Below are positions 1 to 5,546 of a DNA stretch of 7,310 nucleotides, in pieces. Source of the DNA: Salinimicrobium sp049687495 (GTDB lineage Bacteria > Bacteroidota > Bacteroidia > Flavobacteriales > Flavobacteriaceae); assembly GCA_049687495.1 (NCBI GenBank), contig JBAVJB010000118.1, forward strand, positions 1 to 7,310. Direction: 5' to 3'. Position 1 is the stretch's first letter. Every line of letters begins with the position of its first letter. A model generated the notes under the pieces. The model was not told where the DNA came from. It searched no databases and saw only the letters and a list, made by a program, of their open reading frames with translations. The position numbers and the translations under genes are program-made.

Positions 1-125
1 GGTGGATCCGTACCTTCTTCAGAATAAACATTAAGACTGAGGAATAAAAAACACAGAAAAAATACAACAGGGCGTAATTCTATCTTCTTAATGTTCAAAA
101 AAAATATGTTTTTGGTTTTGTTCAC
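1..125 (-). CDS. N-terminal part of a secreted protein, truncated by window edge
   Basis: Read on the minus strand, an open frame begins at a GTG (125-123) or at an in-frame TTG (98-96) and runs off the left edge. It gives a basic N-terminus (NIKKIELR), then a hydrophobic stretch (PVVFFLCFLFLSL) and a small-residue end (NVYS) before EEGTDPP. That is the shape of a Sec signal peptide, with cleavage likely after YS. The frame is closed by TAG about 20 nt upstream of the GTG, so no ATG start is available. A candidate promoter for this strand lies about 55 nt upstream. The mature protein is almost entirely outside the window, so neither family nor function can be given. The choice between GTG and TTG is open: GTG has a purine-rich AAAGG directly before it, while TTG gives a signal peptide of more usual length. 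Confidence 0.5.
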   Translation of the reverse strand, partial: MNKTKNIFFLNIKKIELRPVVFFLCFLFLSLNVYSEEGTDP

Positions 126-178
126 CCTTTGTCTTGTTTCCTGCTATTTTTATTGCATTGTGCTCCACAAAACTTTTT

Positions 179-186
179 CAAAAGTA
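179..186 (-). promoter_or_regulatory. Candidate -7 element of a Bacteroidota promoter
   Basis: On the minus strand this reads TACTTTTG, an exact match to the Bacteroidota -7 consensus TAnnTTTG. No perfect TTG lies at the usual -33 distance; the region has TTTTC instead. It sits about 55-80 nt upstream of the two possible starts of the left-edge secreted protein, which supports both the promoter and the gene. The call rests on one short motif in AT-rich DNA. Confidence 0.4.
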
Positions 187-242
187 TAAAATAAAACTCT
201 TGAAAACAGCATTTTAAACCATAAGGAATAAAAAATAAATTA

Positions 243-280
243 AAGAAATCTACCTACGCTCATAAACGTAGGTATTTCTT
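243..280. promoter_or_regulatory. Inverted repeat (hairpin or operator) upstream of the channel gene
   Basis: TACCTACG (251-258) and CGTAGGTA (267-274) are perfect 8-base complements around an 8-base loop. After a 2-base bulge (TC, 249-250), AAGAAA (243-248) pairs with TTTCTT (275-280), giving 14 pairs in all. It lies between two divergent genes and ends 28 nt before the ATG of the potassium channel, so a terminator is not expected from the layout. It could be a repressor operator or a structured 5' leader of the channel mRNA. The T-rich right arm would also allow weak termination or attenuation. Confidence 0.5.
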
Positions 281-308
281 CTAATTTTATCCATAATAAC
301 AACAAATT

Positions 309-1400
309 ATGCGGAAAAAAAGTTTTGACAGTCTTTTAAAGTATCATTCTCTCTTTTTAATTGCCCTTTTTGCAAATTTTAATCTGGCTATCGTCGCACA
401 AGGTACTGTAGACAGTGGCAACAAAATTCTTATCGGGATCACTCCCACCGAGCCCTTCGTCATGAAGGAACAGGGCCAGTATACAGGGCTTAGCATAAAA
501 TCCTGGCAAATGGTCAATGAAGAGCTCAAGGCCGAATACGAATTCAGGGAATACAATTCTTTGGGTGACCTGCTTCAAGCTGTAGAAGATGCAGAGGTTG
601 ACCTTAGCATTAATCCCATTACGGTAACAGACCAGCGAATGCAAAAAATGGATTTTTCCCAACCCTACTTCATTTCACACACCGGCATTGCCAAAAGAAA
701 GGAATCTACCGTGTGGAAATATATCACCAACATTCTAAGCTGGAACTTCATTTCGGCCATTCTCATCCTTGTCGGCGTGATCTTCATTTTCGGCCTGCTG
801 GTGTGGCTCTTTGAGCGCCGGGGTGACAATGAGGAGTTCGAAAAAGGCCACCGCGGAATTTTTCAGGGCTTCTGGTGGAGCGCCGTTACCATGACGACGG
901 TTGGTTATGGAGATAAATCGCCACGTACCTTTGGCGGCAGGTTCATCGGGTTCATCTGGATGTTCCTGGCCATCATCATGATCTCCAGTTTAACTGCAGG
1001 GATCGCCTCTTCGCTTACGGTGCAGAACATACAGGACGAAATCTCCTCGGTAGAAGACCTGGAGCGCTTCAGCACCACGACAGTAGCTAGTTCCAGTGCG
1101 CAAGAGCTGCTTGACCAGTATGGAGTGGAATCGGAAAAGGTGACAGATGCGGCCGAAGGTTTTCAGAAGATAAAAGACCACAAAACCGAGGTCTTTGTTT
1201 ATGATCAGCCTATACTGAACTATTATATTGAAGAAAATAACCTGGGCGTCGATCTCGAGGTGTTGCAAAAGACCCTCAAAAAAGACTACTACAGCTATAG
1301 TTTCCCTAAAGGTTCTCCCCTTGTGAAGAAGATCGACCCCGTCCTGGTGGGGACGCTAAAAACCATGGAGTGGAATACCCTTATAAAGGATTACAAGTAG
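309..1400 (+). CDS. GluR0-like ligand-gated potassium channel (SBP_bac_3 domain split by a pore)
   Basis: Predicted inner-membrane channel opened by an external small ligand, probably an amino acid. Order: signal peptide (about 1-30, ending VAQ); lobe 1 of a family-3 solute-binding domain (about 38-130) with the conserved Arg110 in the TVTDQR...DFSQPY signature; first membrane helix (about 147-168); pore helix and selectivity filter TTVGYGD (196-202), identical to that of KcsA-type K+ channels; second membrane helix (about 212-236) ending SSLTAGIASSLT, which resembles the SYTANLAAFLT gate motif of animal glutamate receptors; lobe 2 (about 240-363) with Asp299 where related domains hold the ligand amino group. 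This is the topology of prokaryotic GluR0: no amino-terminal domain and no third helix. At 363 residues it is near GluR0 length (397). The ATG is the first start and directly precedes a good signal peptide. Databases may call it only a transporter substrate-binding protein. The pore between the lobes argues against a plain ABC transporter binding protein. The ligand is unknown. Confidence 0.9.
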   Translation: MRKKSFDSLLKYHSLFLIALFANFNLAIVAQGTVDSGNKILIGITPTEPFVMKEQGQYTGLSIKSWQMVNEELKAEYEFREYNSLGDLLQAVEDAEVDLSINPITVTDQRMQKMDFSQPYFISHTGIAKRKESTVWKYITNILSWNFISAILILVGVIFIFGLLVWLFERRGDNEEFEKGHRGIFQGFWWSAVTMTTVGYGDKSPRTFGGRFIGFIWMFLAIIMISSLTAGIASSLTVQNIQDEISSVEDLERFSTTTVASSSAQELLDQYGVESEKVTDAAEGFQKIKDHKTEVFVYDQPILNYYIEENNLGVDLEVLQKTLKKDYYSYSFPKGSPLVKKIDPVLVGTLKTMEWNTLIKDYK

Positions 1401-1471
1401 AAAATTAGCAAAATACAAGCACCAAATTCCAAACCTTCTCAGGCTTTCAGCAATATTATACGAGAAGTGTC

Positions 1472-1486
1472 AAAAATTGCATTTTT
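1472..1486. repeat. Palindromic repeat, copy 1 (variant)
   Basis: AAAAATTGCATTTTT, one base away from the AAAAATGNCATTTTT motif found four more times in this window. With flanking C1471 and G1487 the arms are 7 perfect pairs around TGC. It lies 71 nt past the channel stop codon, in the spacer before the DUF5916 gene. Confidence 0.6.
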
Positions 1487-1511
1487 GGTTTCTTTTTTCT
1501 TTTCTCTTTTT

Positions 1512-1557
1512 CTTAAAAACCCTCTAAAAATGACATTTTTAAGCCCTCTTTAAAAAG
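1512..1557. repeat. Cluster of mutually exclusive inverted repeats
   Basis: The block TTTTTAA(G) at 1536-1543 can pair with three partners: AAAAA within palindrome copy 2 (1525-1532), CTTAAAAA at 1512-1519 (perfect 8 bases), or TTAAAAA at 1550-1556 (7 bases, 7-base loop). The arrangement could give alternative folds in the leader of the downstream DUF5916 mRNA, if that transcript starts far enough upstream. The stems are purely A-T and so weak. AT-rich chance pairing is a real alternative. Confidence 0.3.
1525..1541. repeat. Palindromic repeat, copy 2
   Basis: TAAAAATGACATTTTTA: perfect 8-base arms around a central A, matching AAAAATGNCATTTTT exactly at 1526-1540. It lies 98 nt upstream of the DUF5916 start codon and 38 bp from copy 1. 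Confidence 0.8.
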
Positions 1558-1638
1558 CAGCTTTAGAAAATTCTTGAAAAAAGTTGGCTTCAGCTGCAAC
1601 AAAATCCTTTTTTTACAGTCTTTTTACAAAACCCATCA

Positions 1639-4107
1639 ATGAAGTTCTTATTTGCCGTTTTCCTAATGTTCGCTAGTTGTGCTCTCTTTGCCCAGGAAAC
1701 CGATAGCATTCCGCGTAAAAAAATAGAAATTTCCAGAGTGGTCAATTCTCCCAAGATCGATGGCCTTCTTAACGACGAGGCATGGAAAAATGCCGCTGTC
1801 GCTACCGATTTTGTGGAACGGGTGCCCGTGAATCTTCGCCCAATCCCGGATAGTCTTCAAACAAATGTGCGTATCACCTATGATGACCTCGGGATCTACT
1901 TTGGCATAGAGATGCGTGATCCTGAACCCGAAAACATCAGGAAAGAGCTTACAGAACGTGACGATATCGGGAATGACGATTTTTTCTTCGTAGGCCTTAA
2001 CGGTTACAACGACAGGCAGCAAACACTACAGTTCATCGTGACCGCGGCAGGGGTGCAATATGACGCCAAGATGACCAACGGGAACGAAGATTCCTCCTGG
2101 GACGGTGTATGGTACAGCGGAGTTGACATCAACGACAAAGGCTGGACGGCCGAAATGTTCATCCCTTATTCCGAATTAAGATTTCCGAAGAAAAAGGTGC
2201 AGGAATGGGGCCTGCAGATGGAGCGTAATTTTAAGCGTACCAACACCCGTTACAGCTGGAGCCCCGTTGACAACAGCAAAGGTTCTTTTTCCATTTACGA
2301 CGGGGAGATCTATGGCATTGAAAATATCCAAACCCCTACCCGTCTCTCGCTACGGCCATATGTTTCCTCCTATGTGAACAATTATGACGGCGAGACCACT
2401 GTAAATTTTAACGGCGGAATGGACCTGAAATACGGTATTAATGACGCTTTTACCCTGGACATGATCCTGGTGCCCGATTTTGGCCAGACCAAATTTGACG
2501 AATCTGTGTTGAACCTTTCGGCTTTTGAAACTCAATATGACGAGCAACGGCCTTTCTTTAACGAAGGGATCGAGCTGTTCACCAAGGGAAACCTCTTCTA
2601 TTCCCGAAGGATTGGCGGCGCCCCTTCAGGTAGACCTAATCTTAACGCTAGTGAAGAGATCGCTGAATATCCAAATTCAGTAGATCTTATCAACGCGCTA
2701 AAAGTTTCGGGAAGGACAGACAAAGGTTTGGGGATTGGTTTCTTCAACGCGATTACCGAGAAGACCTATGCCAAAGTAAAGAACAACCAGACCGGCGAGA
2801 CGCGTAAAGCTTTGGTCGAGCCCTTTACCAACTATAACATTCTTGTGCTCGACCAGCGTTATGGGGACAACTCTTCGGTTTCCCTGGTCAATACCAACAC
2901 CACCCGCGAAGGGCATTTTAGAGACGCTAACGCGACCGGCCTTTACCTGGACCACACCAACAAACAAAACACCATGAACTACTACGGCCATGCCGAAGGC
3001 AGCTGGGTGTTTGAAGAGGAAACAAAAGCCGGTCTGGAGGCAGAAGTGGGCCTTGGAAAAACAAGTGGTAAGAACCGCTTTCAAATGGGAAGTGAAATAC
3101 GCACCAAAGATTATGACATTGATGACCTGGGTTATACCGGCCGCAACAATTATCTCAGGTTTTACGGCGGCTTCTTCCACAGGCTGCTGCAACCAAAAGG
3201 TTTTTTGAACAACATGTCCCTTAATTTTGCCATCAACCACGAGCGCCGCCTTGATCCAGACCTGCACAGTGACTTCGTATTCAATTTCAACTCCAGCTTT
3301 ACCACTAAAGATTTTCTAAGCTTTGGCGGCGGATTTGAAACCACTCCTTTTGGCACCAACGATGTTTATGAACCAAGGGTTCAAGGGCGCTACCTGGAGA
3401 TCCCAACCTATTACGACCAGTGGGTATGGGTCAATACCGACTTTCGTAAGAAACTGGCTACAGAATTTGTCATTGACTGGTACAAATTTGATGAGCGTGG
3501 CCGCGGTAACCTCATCATAGACTTTAGTCCGCGTTACCGGGTTTCAGATAAGTTCAACCTCAGGCTACAAACACACCTGATGCTTTCAGACAAAGAGGAA
3601 GGTTTTGTCTCACTTTTGGATGATGACATTCTAATGGGGCAGCGAGACCGCAATACCGTCATCAACTCCCTGGGCGCAAATTATATTTTCAACAACAAGA
3701 TGGGGCTCAACCTCGCCTTTAGGCACTATTATTCTGAAGTTTTTTATTCTGAATTTTACACGCTGCAGCAGGATGGAGGGCTTAGCTATTACGGCCCGGC
3801 AACCAAGGAACACAACACCACTTACAACAGCTGGAATGTCGACCTGCGCTATTCCTGGTGGTTCGCCCCCGGCAGCCAGCTCACGCTGCTCTACCGAAAT
3901 GCTACCGAAAGTTACCTGGGGCGTTCCCACATCAATTTTGGCGATAACTTCAGCAACCTTTTTGAAGAGCCGCAGGTGAACAGCATTTCCCTTAGGATCT
4001 CCTATTATTTGGATTACAACCGGGTGAAGAACTGGTTCAAGGCTGCACCCGCAAAAAACTTTTCTGAAAAAGCCATGAGCTACAGCGCCTCAAAAGCGCG
4101 GCTCTAG
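1639..4107 (+). CDS. DUF5916 outer-membrane protein with N-terminal CBM9-like domain
   Basis: An 822-residue secreted protein of a family common in Flavobacteriia. Signal peptide 1-18, with cleavage predicted at ALFA-QE; Cys14 in FASC is a poor lipobox. Residues about 29-230 form a CBM9/DOMON-like beta-sandwich, shown by IDGLLNDEAW (40-49), the ERDDIGNDD segment (106-114) and WDGVWYSG...GWTAEMFIPYSELRF (154-182). The rest (about 235-822) is rich in alternating aromatic and polar strands and ends with ISLRISYYLDYNRVK, typical of the DUF5916 C-terminal part, probably an outer-membrane beta-barrel. Role: unknown; CBM9-like folds bind sugars or heme in other proteins, so binding of a glycan or cofactor at the cell surface is possible but inferred. 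It stands alone, with no SusC/SusD pair or glycoside hydrolase beside it, which weakens a polysaccharide-use reading. The ATG is followed at once by a good signal peptide. I found no clear TAnnTTTG promoter in the spacer before it. Confidence 0.9.
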   Translation: MKFLFAVFLMFASCALFAQETDSIPRKKIEISRVVNSPKIDGLLNDEAWKNAAVATDFVERVPVNLRPIPDSLQTNVRITYDDLGIYFGIEMRDPEPENIRKELTERDDIGNDDFFFVGLNGYNDRQQTLQFIVTAAGVQYDAKMTNGNEDSSWDGVWYSGVDINDKGWTAEMFIPYSELRFPKKKVQEWGLQMERNFKRTNTRYSWSPVDNSKGSFSIYDGEIYGIENIQTPTRLSLRPYVSSYVNNYDGETTVNFNGGMDLKYGINDAFTLDMILVPDFGQTKFDESVLNLSAFETQYDEQRPFFNEGIELFTKGNLFYSRRIGGAPSGRPNLNASEEIAEYPNSVDLINALKVSGRTDKGLGIGFFNAITEKTYAKVKNNQTGETRKALVEPFTNYNILVLDQRYGDNSSVSLVNTNTTREGHFRDANATGLYLDHTNKQNTMNYYGHAEGSWVFEEETKAGLEAEVGLGKTSGKNRFQMGSEIRTKDYDIDDLGYTGRNNYLRFYGGFFHRLLQPKGFLNNMSLNFAINHERRLDPDLHSDFVFNFNSSFTTKDFLSFGGGFETTPFGTNDVYEPRVQGRYLEIPTYYDQWVWVNTDFRKKLATEFVIDWYKFDERGRGNLIIDFSPRYRVSDKFNLRLQTHLMLSDKEEGFVSLLDDDILMGQRDRNTVINSLGANYIFNNKMGLNLAFRHYYSEVFYSEFYTLQQDGGLSYYGPATKEHNTTYNSWNVDLRYSWWFAPGSQLTLLYRNATESYLGRSHINFGDNFSNLFEEPQVNSISLRISYYLDYNRVKNWFKAAPAKNFSEKAMSYSASKARL

Positions 4108-4143
4108 CTTTTTGTTATTTGATTGTTTGAGAAGAAGAACTTT

Positions 4144-4160
4144 CAAAAATGTCATTTTTG
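4144..4160. repeat. Palindromic repeat, copy 3
   Basis: CAAAAATGTCATTTTTG, an exact AAAAATGNCATTTTT match (4145-4159) with C/G flanks. Pairing extends through CTTTC (4140-4144) with GGAAG (4160-4164), including one G-T pair, to an 11-pair stem with a 3-base loop. It lies 37 nt after the DUF5916 stop. No T-run follows, so it is not a standard terminator. Confidence 0.8.
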
Positions 4161-4230
4161 GAAGGTCTCATTCTTTAAAGGAATTTTATATCCTGTATAA
4201 TCCCTGCAAACCCGGCCAAGCAGTAGGCTC

Positions 4231-4246
4231 TAAAAATGGCATTTTT
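4231..4246. repeat. Palindromic repeat, copy 4
   Basis: TAAAAATGGCATTTTT, an exact motif match at 4232-4246. The left flank T is not mirrored (C4247). It lies between the DUF5916 gene and the promoter of the small lipoprotein, about 53 bp upstream of the -33 element and 72 bp beyond copy 3. Confidence 0.8.
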
Positions 4247-4298
4247 CGACCGAAAATCAGCAGCGTAAAATTTAACTAAAATATTTTTTGGCTTTGTA

Positions 4299-4326
4299 TT
4301 GCGTACTCTAAAATGATATACATTTG
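4299..4326 (+). promoter_or_regulatory. Bacteroidota-type promoter of the small lipoprotein gene
   Basis: TTG at 4299-4301 and TACATTTG at 4319-4326 match the -33 TTG and -7 TAnnTTTG elements described for Bacteroides and Flavobacterium, with a 17-base gap. Transcription would start near 4332-4335, leaving a short leader of about 20-25 nt before the ATG at 4356. This is the best promoter in the window. A second TTTG at 4293-4296 is an alternative -33. Confidence 0.65.
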
Positions 4327-4355
4327 CCGCTCAAACAATTAATATTTCATTTAAA

Positions 4356-4565
4356 ATGAAAAAATTCTTTTTGTCTTTTGCACTTACCGCATTAGTGTTA
4401 AGTTTTACTTCTTGTAAAGAAACTCCTGCTGAATCTACTGAGGAAGCTGAAGTTGAAATGGCCCAAACTCCTGCAGAGCCTGTAGTTGAGGAAGTGGTTG
4501 TTGACACTACCGGAACAGGTGAAACTGTTGTAGAAGACAGCATCGATACAACTTCTGTAGAATAA
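4356..4565 (+). CDS. Small, highly acidic lipoprotein
   Basis: A 69-residue protein with a lipoprotein signal peptide: basic MKK, a hydrophobic core and LSFTSC, with Cys20 as the lipidated residue. The mature part is only 50 residues, with 15 Glu/Asp against one Lys. It is built of loosely repeated Glu-Val-Thr-Asp segments, so it is probably unfolded and extended. Lys21-Glu22 right after the Cys resembles the charged export signal that places Flavobacteriia lipoproteins on the cell surface (K followed by D/E), so surface exposure is plausible. It has its own promoter (4299-4326) and a strong terminator 33 nt after the stop, so it is a single-gene transcript, probably well expressed. No Shine-Dalgarno is seen; the leader is A/T-rich as usual in this phylum. 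Function unknown. Small size and low complexity leave little to compare by homology. Confidence 0.8.
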   Translation: MKKFFLSFALTALVLSFTSCKETPAESTEEAEVEMAQTPAEPVVEEVVVDTTGTGETVVEDSIDTTSVE

Positions 4566-4597
4566 TTCATTCTTTCGAAGTGAGGTAGCAATACCTG

Positions 4598-4632
4598 AAA
4601 AAAGATCCGTGGCCTGGCCGCGGATTTTTTTT
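4598..4632 (+). terminator. Rho-independent terminator of the small lipoprotein gene
   Basis: ATCCGTGG (4605-4612) pairs with CCGCGGAT (4618-4625) through one G-T pair, around the loop CCTGG. It is followed by a run of T from 4625 to 4632. An A-run before the stem (4598-4603) pairs with the T-run, so it could act on both strands. It sits 33-67 nt after the lipoprotein stop codon. Confidence 0.9.
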
Positions 4633-4638
4633 GTTAAA

Positions 4639-4674
4639 GCCGCAGCGGCAATCAAAGAATTTCGGAATTTTGAT
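4639..4674. repeat. Two small inverted repeats upstream of the 4711 gene
   Basis: GCCGC-A-GCGGC (4639-4649) is a perfect 5-base-arm palindrome. It is followed by ATCAA..AATT (4651-4661) facing AATTTTGAT (4666-4674), 9 pairs with a 2-base bulge. They fill most of the spacer between the terminator and the next gene, where no clear promoter could be found. They may be regulatory or simply chance. Confidence 0.3.
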
Positions 4675-4710
4675 TTCTGAAAAAGAGAGATTTAAAGCAA
4701 TTTACAGACT

Positions 4711-5046
4711 ATGGAAGAGAATTACAATGAGGTGCACCAGGCTGCTGAAGTGGTGCTGCTTATCATTCAAAATGAAGGGAAAATAGAACAGGGCCCCGAA
4801 GATCCTTCAGAATTTAAGCCGGCTTATGAATTGTTATTGGCGCTAAACATTATTGTTGAACGCGAAGGGGAATATTTTCCGGGATCAAATTTCGAAAAGA
4901 CCACTAAAATTGGTTTCCGGGAATTTCTAAGGAGAAAAGAAATCTCAGATCAAAGACCTTCAACTCGCCACAAATGGCTAGCGGGTTTTGCAGGCGGCGC
5001 CATTCTTGCAAGCATAGGTTATTTGTTGAGGCCGGGGAGACATTAG
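4711..5046 (+). CDS. Hypothetical protein with a C-terminal membrane anchor
   Basis: A 111-residue protein I do not recognise. Residues about 5-60 look like a compact helical domain: a helix AAEVVLLIIQNEGKI, an acidic turn, a second helix FKPAYELLLALNIIV, then EREGEYFPGS, which could be the wing of a winged-helix fold. Residues 66-78 (KIGFREFLRRKEI) are basic and amphipathic. A single hydrophobic segment follows near the end (about 89-106, WLAGFAGGAILASIGYLL), rich in Gly and Ala, then RPGRH. No signal peptide is present, so it would be a tail-anchored inner-membrane protein with its domain in the cytoplasm. The ATG at 4711 is the first start. It converges on the BLUF gene with only 9 bp between stop codons. 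The wing-like reading is inference. It is a credible gene by length, composition and isolation from other frames. Confidence 0.75.
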   Translation: MEENYNEVHQAAEVVLLIIQNEGKIEQGPEDPSEFKPAYELLLALNIIVEREGEYFPGSNFEKTTKIGFREFLRRKEISDQRPSTRHKWLAGFAGGAILASIGYLLRPGRH

Positions 5047-5058
5047 CCCGTGAGGCTA
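5044..5058. repeat. Mini-hairpin formed by the two convergent stop codons
   Basis: TAGCC (5044-5048) and GGCTA (5054-5058) are perfect complements around CGTGA. The left TAG is the stop of the plus-strand gene, and the right CTA is the stop (TAG) of the minus-strand BLUF gene. No T-run follows on either strand, so it is not a standard terminator, though it is placed where one would be needed. Confidence 0.4.
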
Positions 5059-5469
5059 CAGTACCCTGGTATCTATAAAAGATTCGAGAATGGTCTTGAT
5101 CTGCCGCTGGATTCCGGGATCCATACCCTTTACAGATTCCAGATATCCTTTTATGAGTTCGGGTTTAGAAAAATATCTGTTTTGCAGGTTTTCAACAATA
5201 TAATGATCCAGGGATCCCTGGTCGACGTCTTTTCCCATCACCTGAATGATATCTGAATGCCGTGAATCTTTTTTTATCTTGAAAAAAAGCTCCAGGACCT
5301 TCCCTTTTTCCCCTTCGAGGACCTGGAAGAAATGTCGATCTGAAAATAATAAAATTCCTTTAATTTCCTTGCTGCTGTTCATTTTTGCCCACTCTTCCAA
5401 ATTGGGCTGCACCTCCTCCGGCTTAAGATCGTTGGTTGCGGTACTGATGTAACAGATCACGTGCTGCAT
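5056..5469 (-). CDS. Short BLUF-domain blue-light photoreceptor
   Basis: A 137-residue stand-alone BLUF protein, which binds FAD and senses blue light. Residues 1-93 carry the domain: Tyr7 in CYIST, Asn31 in NSSKEIKGILLFSD, Gln49 in FFQVLEGE and DSRH (68-71). Spacing Tyr-24-Asn-18-Gln equals that of AppA (Tyr21, Asn45, Gln63) and PixD (Tyr8, Asn32, Gln50), so the hydrogen-bond network of the photocycle is present. The part where many BLUF proteins have Trp and Met (Trp91 and Met93 in PixD) reads LDHYIVEN here, so Tyr90 replaces Trp and no Met is there. The remaining about 44 residues are helical, like the cap of short PixD-type proteins, and no output enzyme (EAL, cyclase) is fused. Signalling would therefore be by binding a partner, not visible nearby. 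AAAGGA lies about 15 nt before the ATG. It is transcribed toward the 4711 gene. Confidence 0.9.
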   Translation of the reverse strand: MQHVICYISTATNDLKPEEVQPNLEEWAKMNSSKEIKGILLFSDRHFFQVLEGEKGKVLELFFKIKKDSRHSDIIQVMGKDVDQGSLDHYIVENLQNRYFSKPELIKGYLESVKGMDPGIQRQIKTILESFIDTRVL

Positions 5470-5546
5470 GAAATAGAAATTTTCCTTTAAGTTAAAAAGA
5501 ATTCCAGAAACTTCTCGCGGGCTTCTCTAAAATTGAAAATCCAACT

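Noticed and set aside
2698..3267. 189-codon open frame on the minus strand inside the DUF5916 gene
   Set aside because: It lies wholly within a well-supported 822-codon gene, has no homology I recognise, and its composition is what the reverse strand of that gene would give.
1639..4107. DUF5916 protein as part of a polysaccharide utilisation locus
   Set aside because: No SusC/SusD-like pair, glycoside hydrolase or sulfatase is present in the window; only the CBM9-like fold hints at sugar binding.
4140..4164. Palindrome copy 3 as a rho-independent terminator of the DUF5916 gene
   Set aside because: The stem is almost all A-T and is not followed by a T-run; a true terminator in this window (4598-4632) looks quite different.
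4331..4591. 86-codon minus-strand frame over the small lipoprotein
   Set aside because: It is a Ser/Thr/Val-rich mirror of the acidic repeats; the plus-strand frame has a lipobox, promoter and terminator.
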